Of a stretch of DNA of 64,000 nucleotides, positions 45,471-57,521 are shown one piece after another. Position 1 is the first letter of the stretch. Each line of letters begins with the position of its first letter. The translations under genes and the position numbers were made by a program. Under the pieces are notes generated by a model. That model saw only the letters and a program-made list of their open reading frames with translations, did no database searches and was not told the DNA's origin. The DNA is taken from the NCBI RefSeq assembly GCF_002752675.1, contig NZ_CP024608.1:4774001-4838000 (forward strand), in the 5' to 3' direction. This DNA comes from Massilia violaceinigra (GTDB lineage Bacteria; Pseudomonadota; Gammaproteobacteria; Burkholderiales; Burkholderiaceae_D).

Positions 45471-47093
45471 ATGCTGGAGCGCCTGCGCATCGGTCCCAAG
45501 CTGCTGCTCGCACCCGGCCTGGTGCTGCTGTTGCTGATCCTCTCGTCAAGCAGCGCATGGTATGCGATGGTGCGCCAGAACCAGGCGGTCGACACCATCG
45601 TCAACGAGCGTGCCGCCCGCATCCGCGATGCCAACGAACTGGTGGCCGATGCGCAGCACGCGCATGCGCGCATGTACCAGTTGCTGACCTGGATCAGCGC
45701 CAGCTTTTCGGCGCCGCGCATCGAGCACCTGGGCCAGGATATCTATCAGCGCCACGCCGCCATCGAGCGCAAGTTCGCGGCCCTGGCCGGGCGCACCGCC
45801 CGCGCCAGTGCCGAGCAGCGCTTCATCACTCAGGCCGGGTCCGCGCATGCGGTCTACATGCGCGCCATTCTCGACGTGATCGAGCTGTCCCAGGTCGACC
45901 ACTCGATGAGCGCGAACGCCATGTCCAAGGCCGAACAGGCTTTCGGCGTGGTGGCCATGCGCCTGTCGGAACTGGCGCGCTTCGAGCAGGATCTGAGCGA
46001 ACGCGCGTCGACCCGCGCCGCCGCCGACTTTGCCGCCCTGTCGGTGCTGATGCCGCTGCTGGTGGCCCTGTCGGTCGCCGGCACGCTCGGCATCACCATG
46101 CTGGTGCGGCGCGCGCTGCTGCGCGACGTGCGCGGTCTGAGCGAGACCGCCGGCGAACTGGCCAGCGGCAACCTGACGGTGAGAAAGCGCAGCTACGGGC
46201 GCGACGAAATCGCCGACACCGCGCGCACGCTCGACGCCAGCATCGGCACTCTGAACGCGACCCTGAAAAACATCCTGGCATCGGCGCGCTCGATCGACAG
46301 CGCTTCGCGCGACATCGCCCTCGGCAGCGCCGGCCTGGCCAGCCGCAACGCGGCCCAGGCCAGCGTACTGAAACAGGCCGCCAGCACGGTCGAAGGACTC
46401 GGCGCCACGGCCGGCGTTGCGGCCCACAGCGCGCGCAGCGCCAACCTGCTGGCCGACCAGGCCTCGGCGCAGGCCATGTGCGGCGGCGGTATGCTCGACC
46501 GGCTGGTGCTGACCATGGCCGCGGTGCGCGGCAGTTCGCAGCGCGTTGCGCAGATTGTCGGCGTGATCGACAACCTGGCGTGCCAGACCAATGCGCTGGC
46601 CCTCAACGCGGCGGTCGAAGCGGCGCGGGTCGGGGAGCAGGGCCACGGCTTTGCCACGGTGGCGGGCGAAGTGCGCCTGCTGGCGCAGCGCTCGGCCAGC
46701 GCCGCGCGCGAAATCAAGGAGCTCATTGCGCAGTCGCTCGCCGAGATCGACGGCGGCAGCGCGGGCGCGTCGGAAGCGGGACTGCGCATGGCCGGCATCG
46801 CGCAATCGGTGCAGCAGGTGGGGGACATGGTCAGCCAGATCGGGCAAGCCAGCGCAGGGCAGGCCGGCGGCATCGGCGCGGTGAGCGACGCGATCGTGCA
46901 GATGGACCAGATGACACGGCAAAATTCCGTGCTGGTGGAAGAAGCGGCATCGGCGGCGCAAAGGCTGCAGTGCCAGGCGCTGACCCTGTCGAAAGCGGTC
47001 AGCGGATTTCGCATCGACGACAGCGTGCTTGACCCGGCAGGGCCGCCGAAGAAGACCATACCGCATCTGCGGCTGGCCTCGCGGCGGCCCTGA
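45471..47093 (+). CDS. Methyl-accepting chemotaxis protein
   Basis: A 540-residue receptor. TM1 at about 10-30, an all-helical periplasmic domain (about 31-185), TM2 at about 190-210, HAMP (RDVRGLSETAGELASGNLTV), and a cytoplasmic signalling hairpin with the tip NLACQTNALALNAAVEAAR. The tip is slightly unusual (LACQTNALA instead of IAFQTNILA) and the C-terminus has no CheR-binding pentapeptide. It transmits ligand signals to CheA/CheW. The ATG lies one base after the Cache-protein stop, so the two are co-expressed. It is convergent with gcvP. Confidence 0.92.
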   Translation: MLERLRIGPKLLLAPGLVLLLLILSSSSAWYAMVRQNQAVDTIVNERAARIRDANELVADAQHAHARMYQLLTWISASFSAPRIEHLGQDIYQRHAAIERKFAALAGRTARASAEQRFITQAGSAHAVYMRAILDVIELSQVDHSMSANAMSKAEQAFGVVAMRLSELARFEQDLSERASTRAAADFAALSVLMPLLVALSVAGTLGITMLVRRALLRDVRGLSETAGELASGNLTVRKRSYGRDEIADTARTLDASIGTLNATLKNILASARSIDSASRDIALGSAGLASRNAAQASVLKQAASTVEGLGATAGVAAHSARSANLLADQASAQAMCGGGMLDRLVLTMAAVRGSSQRVAQIVGVIDNLACQTNALALNAAVEAARVGEQGHGFATVAGEVRLLAQRSASAAREIKELIAQSLAEIDGGSAGASEAGLRMAGIAQSVQQVGDMVSQIGQASAGQAGGIGAVSDAIVQMDQMTRQNSVLVEEAASAAQRLQCQALTLSKAVSGFRIDDSVLDPAGPPKKTIPHLRLASRRP

Positions 47094-47106
47094 CGATACT
47101 ACCGGC

Positions 47107-50004
<2,898 letters not shown>

Positions 50005-50105
50005 GGTAGTCGGGGCCGAAAAAGGACTGCCGCCGGCGCTGTCGGATACCCAGCACGGCGGCGAACTGAAAGGAAAAGGCCGCCGGCGGGCGGCGGCCGG
50101 GAATT

Positions 50106-50486
50106 TTATTCCGCGGTGGCTTTGCCGTAGGCGGCGGCGTCGAGCAGGCCGTTGATGGCGCCGGCGTCGCTTGGTTTGAGCTTGAACAGCCAGGCCGCGA
50201 AGGCGTCGGTGTTGATCGAGTCCGGCGCGTCGGCGACGGCATCGTTGACGGCGATGCACTCGCCCGACACCGGCGCATAGATGTCGCTGGCGGCCTTGAC
50301 CGATTCGACCACGGCGGCGTCGTCGCCGGCGGTGAAGACCTTGCCCACTTTCGGCAGTTCGACGAAGACGATGTCGCCCAGCGCGTCCTGCGCATATTCG
50401 GTGATGCCGACGGTGAGGGTGCCGTCAGCTTCGGCACGCACCCATTCGTGGGACTCGGTGTATTTCAGGTCGGCTGGGATGTTCAT
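50106..50486 (-). CDS. gcvH: Glycine cleavage system H protein
   Basis: A 126-residue lipoyl carrier. Lys64 in [12 protein letters not shown] is the lipoylation site. The start [15 protein letters not shown] is conserved. It shuttles the aminomethyl group between GcvP, GcvT and the L-protein. Situated between gcvT (62 bases upstream) and gcvP (101 bases downstream). Confidence 0.98.
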   Translation of the reverse strand: MNIPADLKYTESHEWVRAEADGTLTVGITEYAQDALGDIVFVELPKVGKVFTAGDDAAVVESVKAASDIYAPVSGECIAVNDAVADAPDSINTDAFAAWLFKLKPSDAGAINGLLDAAAYGKATAE

Positions 50487-50548
50487 AATGTTTGCTCCAA
50501 GAGGTCGCGGTCGATGTAAATACTACTAATTGGTGTGTGTTGCCCCGA

Positions 50549-51667
50549 TCAGGCAGCGAGGATTTTACCGTTTCGCACGAACGGCAGCTTGACGACGCTG
50601 GCGGCCAGCTTTTTGTCGCGGATTTCGACGTGCACGGTGTCGCCCACGGCCACGCCCATCGGCACGCGCGCCAGGGCGATCGCTTCCTGCATGGTCGGGC
50701 TGAAGGTACCGCTGGTGATTTCGCCGGTGCTGCCGTCAGCGGCCACCACTTTCTGGTGCGCGCGCAGGATGCCGCCTTTTTCGCGCAGGATCAGGCCCAC
50801 GAACTGAAAATTCTGGCCCATCGCTTTGAGCGCGGTCTTGCCGATGAAGTCGCGCTCGGCGAGCAGGTCGACGGTCCAGGCCAGGCCGGCGTCGAGCGGG
50901 TTGACCGTGTCGTCCATGTCCTGGCCGTACAGGTTCATGCCCGCTTCCAGGCGCAGCGTGTCGCGCGCGCCCAGGCCGGCCGGCTTGACGCCGGCGGCCA
51001 CCAGCGCGTTCCACAGCGCATCGGCCTGGGAAGCGGGGAAGGCCAGCTCGAAGCCGTCTTCGCCGGTGTAGCCGGTGCGCGCCACCATCACTTCGCCGAA
51101 GGCGGTGTCCTTGACGATGACGGCGTTGAACGGTTTCAGGGGCTCGGAAGCGGCCTGGGTGGCCGGCAGCACCTGCCACACCCTGGCGCGCGCGTTCGGG
51201 CCCTGGACGGCGATCAGCGCCATCGGATCAATGCCGTCGCGGCGCTGGGTGATGGTCACGCCGCTCCTGGTGGCGTCGTTCTGGGCGCCGATCCAGGCCA
51301 CGTCTTTTTCGGCGGTGCCGGCGTTGACGACCAGGCGGAACCAGGTCTCGCTGAAGAAGTAGACGATCAGGTCGTCGATGACGAAGCCTTGCGGATTGAG
51401 CATGCACGAATACAGGGCCTTGCCGGCCACCTGCAGCTTGTCGACGTTATTGGCCAGCAGGGAGCGCAGGAAAGGGCGGGCGTTCTCGCCTTCGATATCG
51501 ACCACGCACATGTGCGACACATCGAACATGCCGACGTCGCCGCGCACGGCCTGGTGTTCTTCGATTTGCGAGCCGTAGTTGACGGGCATGTCCCAGCCGC
51601 CGAAATCGACCATCTTGGCGCCGGCGGCGCGGTGTGCGGAATTGAGCGGGGTCGCTTTAAGCGTCAT
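50549..51667 (-). CDS. gcvT: Aminomethyltransferase, glycine cleavage T protein
   Basis: A 372-residue tetrahydrofolate-dependent enzyme that releases ammonia from aminomethyl-lipoyl-GcvH and forms 5,10-methylene-THF. The conserved start is [24 protein letters not shown] domain with [21 protein letters not shown] and [16 protein letters not shown] (folate site). The C-terminal barrel domain follows. It is the first gene after the riboswitch; the leader is ~70 bases from riboswitch end to ATG. Confidence 0.98.
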   Translation of the reverse strand: MTLKATPLNSAHRAAGAKMVDFGGWDMPVNYGSQIEEHQAVRGDVGMFDVSHMCVVDIEGENARPFLRSLLANNVDKLQVAGKALYSCMLNPQGFVIDDLIVYFFSETWFRLVVNAGTAEKDVAWIGAQNDATRSGVTITQRRDGIDPMALIAVQGPNARARVWQVLPATQAASEPLKPFNAVIVKDTAFGEVMVARTGYTGEDGFELAFPASQADALWNALVAAGVKPAGLGARDTLRLEAGMNLYGQDMDDTVNPLDAGLAWTVDLLAERDFIGKTALKAMGQNFQFVGLILREKGGILRAHQKVVAADGSTGEITSGTFSPTMQEAIALARVPMGVAVGDTVHVEIRDKKLAASVVKLPFVRNGKILAA

Positions 51668-51737
51668 GGAATCCTCAAGGCAGAGTGAATGGGGGTACGA
51701 CGAGCAGACGTGGAGCGGCTCTTGCCGTCCCTGAATG

Positions 51738-51942
51738 CTTCGCGCCCCTCTGTCCTTGGTACCTGAGAGATAGCGGATGATGCTCCGCCTGCCCCTTCGG
51801 TGGGCCGCCGGCATGGTGCCGCGGCCGCTCTCCAGAGTTCAGCCGGGGGCGCTGTGCGCCGCCGACCCCTGACCGGTCCTTTTGCCTGAGAGTTTTTGGG
51901 TGATGCCCCTTCGGCGGCAGCGTGCGCTGCCCTCTCCCGATC
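51738..51942 (-). promoter_or_regulatory. Tandem glycine riboswitch
   Basis: Minus-strand leader of gcvTHP with two glycine aptamers. Aptamer 1 (about 51941-51866): GGGAGAGG...CCGAAGGGGCA...CTCTCAGGCAAAAGGAC. Aptamer 2 (about 51835-51738): CTGGAGAGC...CACCGAAGGGGCAGG...CTCTCAGGTACCAAGGACAGAGG. Both have the conserved glycine-binding cores. Glycine binding normally turns the operon on. The rest of the 419-base gap (51668-52086) shows no gene. Confidence 0.95.
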
Positions 51943-52086
51943 AAGACTGTGGAGGATATGCCAGCAGGGCGCAACTGTCAACCTTGCAGGGATGTCCTTT
52001 AGGGGGCGCACGAATGAGCTACCCATGGAAAACCATGGTCCGCCCGATTTGTTAAAATAATTCATCTACTTTGCGAGCATACAGCC

Positions 52087-52647
52087 ATGAGCGAAGAAAA
52101 AACGATCCAACAGACCGATGCCTGGTTCACCTTGTCGGGCGATGTGAACAGCGATATGGTGCACCGCGTGTTCGAGGCGGTGTCCGGCATGAGCGAGAAC
52201 GGCGTCGAAACGGCGCACGTGCTGATCCAGTCGAATGGCGGCTACGTCAGCGACGGGCTTTGCCTGTACAACTTCCTGTCGAACTCGCCTGTCAAGTTCG
52301 TCATGTACAACGCCGGGGCGGTGGCGTCGATCGCCGTCATCCTGTTTCTGTCGGGCGCGCGGCGCTACGCCAGCGAGACGGCGCGCTTCATGGTGCACAA
52401 GTCGCATGCGACGGCATCGCCCGGCGCGCGTCCGGATGCGCTCAATATCATCGTCGAAGGCTTGCGGGCCGACGATGCGCGCACCGAATCGATTTTGCGC
52501 AAGCACATCGAGCTGCTGCCGGAGCAGTGGGCGATCCACCAGTATTCCGACCTGCACCTGACCGCGCGCGATGCCAAGATCGCCCGCATGATCAATGACG
52601 TGGCCGACTTTGCGCCGCCGAAGGGTGTTCATATTCGCAATATCTGA
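52087..52647 (+). CDS. ClpP-like serine protease homologue
   Basis: A 186-residue soluble protein of the ClpP/crotonase superfamily. A Ser-His-Asp triad can be aligned with ClpP: Ser81 (NAGAVASIAVILFLSG), His104 (FMVHKSHA), Asp155 (YSDLHLTARDAK). The usual GQAAS motif is replaced by AGAVAS, and the N-terminal loops that bind Clp ATPases are not recognisable. No clpX or other unfoldase is nearby. It may be a stand-alone ClpP-like peptidase; the partner is unknown. Confidence 0.8.
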   Translation: MSEEKTIQQTDAWFTLSGDVNSDMVHRVFEAVSGMSENGVETAHVLIQSNGGYVSDGLCLYNFLSNSPVKFVMYNAGAVASIAVILFLSGARRYASETARFMVHKSHATASPGARPDALNIIVEGLRADDARTESILRKHIELLPEQWAIHQYSDLHLTARDAKIARMINDVADFAPPKGVHIRNI

Positions 52648-52654
52648 ACCAGTG

Positions 52655-52697
52655 AACCAGCCGTCGTGACTGCTCGTGCCGGTCACGATGGCTGGTT
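52655..52697 (+). other. 16-bp hairpin after the ClpP-like gene
   Basis: AACCAGCCGTCGTGAC (52655-52670) pairs with GTCACGATGGCTGGTT (52682-52697), one G-U pair, 11-base loop. It is close to the stop codon; no T tract directly follows. Confidence 0.7.
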
Positions 52698-52710
52698 GCG
52701 GCGCGCAGTC

Positions 52711-52753
52711 AAAAAAAGAGCCTGTCAACGGCGGGGCCGGTGCAGACTCTTTC
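52711..52753 (-). terminator. Terminator of the Ser/Gly-rich gene
   Basis: On the minus strand AAAGAGTCTG pairs with CAGGCTCTTT and is followed by a T tract (seven A on the + strand, 52711-52717). It lies ~70 bases after the stop of the 52823-53101 gene. Confidence 0.75.
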
Positions 52754-52822
52754 TATTGCTTCCTGTTTAAATAGCGCATGGCGCCGCCCGGAAACCCGGC
52801 GACGCCTGCGTCATGCTAGCGA

Positions 52823-53101
52823 TCAGCGTTTGTCGCCGCCGCTTTTGCTGCCGCTGCTGCTGCCGGAATTCGATCCGGACTGCTTGCTGCCCGAACCCGA
52901 ACCGGACTGTTTCGACCCGCTGTCCTTGTCGTCATTCTTATGGCTTTGACGGCCGGCTTCCACGTGCTGCTCATGGGTTCCGCCCTGGGTGCCGCCGCCG
53001 GAGCGCGAACCGCTGCCGGAACCTTGCGAGCCCGATTGCTTGTTCGAGCTGGAACTATCGCTTTGCTTGTTGCCCTGACCGCTTTTCTGATTCGAGTTCA
53101 T
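52823..53101 (-). CDS. Ser/Gly-rich low-complexity protein, KGG-like
   Basis: A 92-residue, highly hydrophilic protein made of Ser, Gly, Gln and Lys (SSSSNKQSGSQGSGSGSRSG). One segment, GGTHEQHVEAGRQSHKND, resembles the KGG/stress-induced repeat (acidic-x-x-AGRxGG) of small desiccation- or stress-induced proteins. It would be disordered. AAGG lies 7 bases before the ATG at 53101; an ATG at 53107 is too close to that site. Followed by its own terminator. Confidence 0.7.
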   Translation of the reverse strand: MNSNQKSGQGNKQSDSSSSNKQSGSQGSGSGSRSGGGTQGGTHEQHVEAGRQSHKNDDKDSGSKQSGSGSGSKQSGSNSGSSSGSKSGGDKR

Positions 53102-53308
53102 GTTCATTCCTTTTGAAAGTTTGAAAATGTCGTGCTCGCCGGTGATGCTGAAGAGGCGCTCTCTTCAGCGTTGCCGGTAACATCATCATGCGAGCCGCAC
53201 CGTTGAAGAGGTATCGGAATTCACCTTGCACTCGTGTAGGAGTAGTTCCTATAGGATTGCAACTAATGCACGGAAGAAATCGCTTCGTGGCGCGCGCTTA
53301 GCGCGCGC

Positions 53309-53920
53309 TCAGTGGCGCGGCGGCGTCTGTCCGGCGCGTGCCGCCTCGACCGCGGCGTTGACGGCGAGGATGGTGGTCTGGAAGGCCACGGCGTCGATAA
53401 TCCGGCTCAGCCGGGCCAGCCGTGCCGCCGCATCGCCCGCGCCCGCACCTGCGGTCCGTGGCGCGGGCAAGGCGCGCGCCGCGTTGCGCTCGCCGTGCAT
53501 GGCGAGCCCGGCGCCGGACTGCGCGCTGCGCTCGATGGCACGCACGATCAGCCCGTTGCCCGCCACGGTCGACGCCGCCGCCCCAGGCTTGCGCCGCACC
53601 GGCGCGGGAGTCGCTAGCATCGCTGCCTTGAGCCACAACCCGAGCAGCACGGCCCCGGCCGCGTTGGCGCCTATGCAAAACCAGACCCACAGGCGAGCCC
53701 CGGCGTACTCGGCCTCGGCGCGCGCGGCGCTGTCGTCGGCCATGATGCCGGTCAAGGGACCCAAACGATCGCCTAAACTTTGGAACGCAGGTGCCGTTAC
53801 CGCTTTCATCTGTTCAAGCTGACTCAGCAGTACAATGGACAGCCAGACGCCCAGCCCGACCAGGACGGCAAAGCCCAGACACAGGGTGAGCTTGAGATCG
53901 CGGCGGCGGATCGTTATCAT
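53309..53920 (-). pseudogene. Truncated chemoreceptor-like protein
   Basis: A 203-residue frame with two hydrophobic segments (LTLCLGFAVLVGLGVWLSIV and FCIGANAAGAVLLGLWLKAA) and a short cytoplasmic part that ends in the MCP tip sequence (IIDAVAFQTTILAVNAAVEAARAG) followed at once by QTPPRH and a stop. The second half of the signalling hairpin is missing and no remnant is seen downstream. It therefore cannot form a normal chemoreceptor and is either decayed or a truncated form. A perfect 9-bp GC palindrome (53290-53308) touches the stop codon. Confidence 0.65.
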
Positions 53921-54178
53921 GGCTAGTCCTCAAGAGGCAGGTTGCTGCGTGGAATTGTAATTATGTTAGAGAAACTTTTTATTTCGGGTTTGTTTTTCAT
54001 CAACAGTCCAAATGACGACAATCGGCTTTTGCTTTAGGGAAAAGCAAGAATGGTTATGAAAATAAGGCGATTGAACAAAAAATAACGCTTTGTTTCAAAT
54101 TTTCCCGTTGCCAGTCGGCAATAATGTGAGAGAATGTTTGTTATGGCAAAAGATCTCTAACCCCCCAACGAGCAGACA
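53921..54178. other. AT-rich divergent intergenic region
   Basis: 258 bases between the truncated chemoreceptor gene and the DUF1631 gene, clearly more AT-rich than the surroundings (for example 54030-54110). It must carry promoters for both, but no motif stands out. Confidence 0.4.
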
Positions 54179-56605
54179 ATGGCTCCACCTTCACCATCCG
54201 CCGCAGCAAGGAAGACTGGTCCGTCGCGCCACGAGCTGTTGGAGGCGCTGGTCGTGACCGTGACCAAGCATGCCAACGACCACTTGATGGCCGTGGCGAC
54301 GCGTCTGGTTGCGGCGTTGCTGGATGTGACGGACCCAGCGCTCGATGCGCGCACTGTGTTTCAGCGGGTCAAGTCGGGGAATCTGCTAAAAAACAACACC
54401 TACGCCTTCTTTCATGTTGCTGCCGCCGGCATCGGGCGCGCCATGCGTGCCGAGGTCGACGTGCTGTTGCCGCCGCTGAAAAAATCCGCGATGGCTTTGC
54501 CCGCCGCGCTGGAACTGGTGCCCTACGAGGAAATGGACAGCCGCGTCGCCTTCGACGCCATCAGCCGTCCCTTCGAAATGCAGTATGCGACCCAGATCGC
54601 CACCCTCAATGTGCGCCTGGGCTTCCTGCTCGAACGCGATGTGCTGCGCATCAGCCAGAATCCCTTCCGTCCCGAAATGTTCCTGTCGGCCTTGCACCAG
54701 GCTTGGCGCGAGTTCGAGCCGGACGAGGAGGCCCACGGGCTGATCCTGCCGATGCTGCGCCCGTCGCTGCTGTTCGACTTCGCGCCGATGTACGACGCGC
54801 TGTGCGATCTGCTGATGAACAAGGGTGTCCAGCCCGGCTCGGTGGACGCCTTCAAGATCAAGAAAACCGAAAGCGCGGCCGCGGCCAAGAAAGCGCGCGC
54901 CAGCGGCCAGGCCGAACTGGCCAAGCAGCTGCGCCAGTTCCTGCGCGACGACGACGACGCGCCGGCGGCCGCGTCCGCCTTCGACATTCCGATGATTCCC
55001 GACCTGCCGGCCATGGCGCCATCGGCCGGCGGCTGGCGTCCGAGCGGCGCCGCCGCCTTCCAGGGCGCGCCGGGCGGCGACGCGGGCGAGGCCAGCGTGC
55101 CGGCCGCGCCATGGCATGGCGGCCCGGCGCACCAGGGCGGCGCGCCGGGGCAGGGCAGCCACGCCGCAGGCGGCTTCGCGCCGGCCCAGTTTGCGGGCGG
55201 CGGTATTGCCGCGGGCAGCTTCGGCCAGGTCATGGACGGCGGCCAGGTGATGGTTCCCGCTTCCCTGCTCGACGTGCTCAAGGGCTTGCAGGGCCGCATG
55301 CCGGAACAGTTCAGCAACGTGGCGCCGACCCCGGCCGAGGCGCAGGCGGGCAATGTATTTTATTTGCCGCGCTTGAAGGAAAGCATTCCAAAAGGATCAC
55401 TGTCGCGCGGCGACGAAAGCACCATCGACCTGCTGTCGAAGATTTTCGAGACGGTCTTGCTCGATCCGAATATTCCGAAAGATTCGCGCGACCTGATCCA
55501 GTCGCTGCAGATTCCGGTGCTCAAGGCGGCGCTGGCCGACAAGAATTTCTTCTTCGAGGAAACGCACCCGGCGCGCCGCATGATCGACCTGATGTCGACC
55601 ATGGGCCTGGAGCAGCGCTCCGGCCCGGACGATCCGCTGTTCCAGGTCATGCAGCGCGGCGTGGAGCGGGTCGGGCGCGACCAGGATGACGGCGGCGCGC
55701 CGGCCGATGTGTTTTCGGAAGTGGTGGCCGAGCTCGAAGAAACCATCAAGGCCGAGGAAACGGCGGCGGCGACCGCCATCGCGGCCCCGATCGCCGCCGC
55801 CCTGCGCCAGGAAAAAGTCACCGCCGCAACCCGTTCGGCCAGGAGCGCGGTCGCCGCCCGGGTCGGCAGCGGGCAAGTAGTGGCCATGCTGGAAACCTTT
55901 CTAGAAAACAAGTGGACCTCCGTCATGACGGTCGCCTACAGCGTCGAGGACGACAAGCCGGGCGCGGTCGGCAATGCCACCAAGACGATGGATGAGCTGA
56001 TCTGGAGCGTCAAGCCGAAGATCACGCACGAACAGCGGCGCGACCTGATCGGCAAGCTGCCGAGTCTGCTGGCGACCCTGAACAAATGGTTGGACGTCAT
56101 CAAGTGGCAAGATGCCGACCGTATCCAGTTCTTCGCCGACCTGGCGGAGTGCCACGCGTCAATAGTGCGCGCGCCGCTCGACATCACGCCGGAACGCCAG
56201 CTCGAAATCGCCGTTGAAGTTGCCCAGCAAGATGCGATGCGCCGGCTGGAAAAGGAAAACGAAGCCCTGGCCGCGGCCGAAGAAGCGGCCCACGTCGAAC
56301 TGGACGACGCCGAACTGGGCGTCGATGCCCTCGAACGCAATATGTGGATCGAATTCACCGACCCGGACGGCAGCATCCGCAAGGTCAAGCTGGCCTGGAT
56401 CAGCCCGCTGCGCACCCTGTACATTTTCTCGACCGGGGCGCGCCAGGAAGCGTTTTCCCTCTCGTCCGACAAGCTCATCGAAGCCTACCGCGCCCAGCGC
56501 GTGCGCGTGATGAAGGTCGAGGGCGTGGTCGGCCGCGCACTGTCGCAGGCGATGGACGAGGCGCTCGGCGACACGGAAAAATCGGCGCAGTCGGTCGCTG
56601 CCTGA
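54179..56605 (+). CDS. DUF1631-family protein
   Basis: An 808-residue soluble protein with the size and pattern of DUF1631 proteins of gamma- and betaproteobacteria. The N-terminal half is helical (LLEALVVTVTKHANDHL, VPYEEMDSRVAFDAI, HQAWREFEPDEEAHGL). A Gly/Ala/His-rich, probably disordered linker lies at residues ~285-360. The C-terminal region (WIEFTDPDGSIRKVKLAWIS, LYIFSTGARQEAFSL) looks like a small beta-barrel of PilZ type, which would suggest c-di-GMP binding, but that is only resemblance. Function unknown. It stands alone on the + strand. Confidence 0.85.
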   Translation: MAPPSPSAAARKTGPSRHELLEALVVTVTKHANDHLMAVATRLVAALLDVTDPALDARTVFQRVKSGNLLKNNTYAFFHVAAAGIGRAMRAEVDVLLPPLKKSAMALPAALELVPYEEMDSRVAFDAISRPFEMQYATQIATLNVRLGFLLERDVLRISQNPFRPEMFLSALHQAWREFEPDEEAHGLILPMLRPSLLFDFAPMYDALCDLLMNKGVQPGSVDAFKIKKTESAAAAKKARASGQAELAKQLRQFLRDDDDAPAAASAFDIPMIPDLPAMAPSAGGWRPSGAAAFQGAPGGDAGEASVPAAPWHGGPAHQGGAPGQGSHAAGGFAPAQFAGGGIAAGSFGQVMDGGQVMVPASLLDVLKGLQGRMPEQFSNVAPTPAEAQAGNVFYLPRLKESIPKGSLSRGDESTIDLLSKIFETVLLDPNIPKDSRDLIQSLQIPVLKAALADKNFFFEETHPARRMIDLMSTMGLEQRSGPDDPLFQVMQRGVERVGRDQDDGGAPADVFSEVVAELEETIKAEETAAATAIAAPIAAALRQEKVTAATRSARSAVAARVGSGQVVAMLETFLENKWTSVMTVAYSVEDDKPGAVGNATKTMDELIWSVKPKITHEQRRDLIGKLPSLLATLNKWLDVIKWQDADRIQFFADLAECHASIVRAPLDITPERQLEIAVEVAQQDAMRRLEKENEALAAAEEAAHVELDDAELGVDALERNMWIEFTDPDGSIRKVKLAWISPLRTLYIFSTGARQEAFSLSSDKLIEAYRAQRVRVMKVEGVVGRALSQAMDEALGDTEKSAQSVAA

Positions 56606-56735
56606 GGCAGGCGTGTTCCGTTAGTATTCGCACATTGTTTACATTCGCGTATCATTCGGGCCGGGCCTGAGCGGGCATTGGACAGTTTCTGCACTGCCGC
56701 CCATGCCCGGCTTTTTTCACTTCCGGCTTTTGTCT

Positions 56736-57404
56736 ATGAATTGGTATCACCTCACCGCGCTGGGCGGCATCGCCGTCACCGCACCCCTGGGTATCGCCAT
56801 TGCCGTCTGGCTCGCCGCCGCCCACTGCCGCCGCCGCGCCCTGTACTGGTGCCTGCTGTTCGGCGCCACCCTGTTGATCGTCATCGGCAGCAAGATCGCC
56901 TTTCTCGGCTGGGGCATCGGCATCGAAGCGCTGCATTTCGCGGGCTTCAGCGGTCACGCCGCGCGTGCCGCGGCCGTGTTTCCGGTGGCGGCCTACCTGG
57001 CGCTGTGCGGACGCAGCAAGATGTGGCGCTACGTCGCGGTCGGCCTCGGCGTGGCGCTGGCGCTGGGCGTGACGCTCTCGCGCGTGATGGTCGAAACCCA
57101 CAGCAGCTCGGAAGCGATTCTGGGCTGCCTGCTCGGACTGGCCTGCGCGGCCGGTTTCATCGCGCTGGTGCGCTCAAACCGCCAGTTTCAGCCCAGCTTG
57201 ACTTTGATCGCGCTGACCCTGGCCGTGCTGTGCATTCCGTACAGGGGCGAATCGCACAATTCCCAGCAGTGGATGACGGGCCTGGCGCTCGGCCTGTCCG
57301 GGGTCGACCGTGTCTACACGACGGCCACCTGGGGGCCGACGCGCAATCCTTACTCCCCGCCGTGCCCCAAGGCCGAGCGCTACTTCAACTACGTCTGTTT
57401 CTAG
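56736..57404 (+). CDS. PAP2-like membrane phosphatase homologue
   Basis: A 222-residue protein with about five membrane segments. Signature pieces of the PAP2 superfamily appear in order: a Lys (GSKIAFLG), FSGHAARAA (PSGH-like), and SRVMVETHSSSE (SRx5HxxxD-like, but with Glu instead of Asp). The classical KxxxxxxRP motif is incomplete. PAP2 enzymes dephosphorylate lipids such as undecaprenyl pyrophosphate. The start at 56736 (MNWYHL) is favoured; an ATG at 56703 is in frame. The C-terminal 50 residues are soluble and end in CF. No operon partner. Confidence 0.7.
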   Translation: MNWYHLTALGGIAVTAPLGIAIAVWLAAAHCRRRALYWCLLFGATLLIVIGSKIAFLGWGIGIEALHFAGFSGHAARAAAVFPVAAYLALCGRSKMWRYVAVGLGVALALGVTLSRVMVETHSSSEAILGCLLGLACAAGFIALVRSNRQFQPSLTLIALTLAVLCIPYRGESHNSQQWMTGLALGLSGVDRVYTTATWGPTRNPYSPPCPKAERYFNYVCF

Positions 57405-57521
57405 GGTGAAATGTTGAGCGTCCTCAGTCGTTTTGTTGCCACAACCCGTAAAACCGTCCTTCCCGCGCCGTGAACTGACCCAAAAAAGTTGGACACCGTT
57501 TCTACTTTTTGGGGGAAGTCG

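Noticed and set aside
51664..52065. Small minus-strand frames upstream of gcvT.
   Set aside because: The region is fully explained by the tandem glycine riboswitch and gcvT leader.
53309..53690. Frameshifted second half of the chemoreceptor.
   Set aside because: The sequence after the stop, in all frames, shows no MCP-like continuation.
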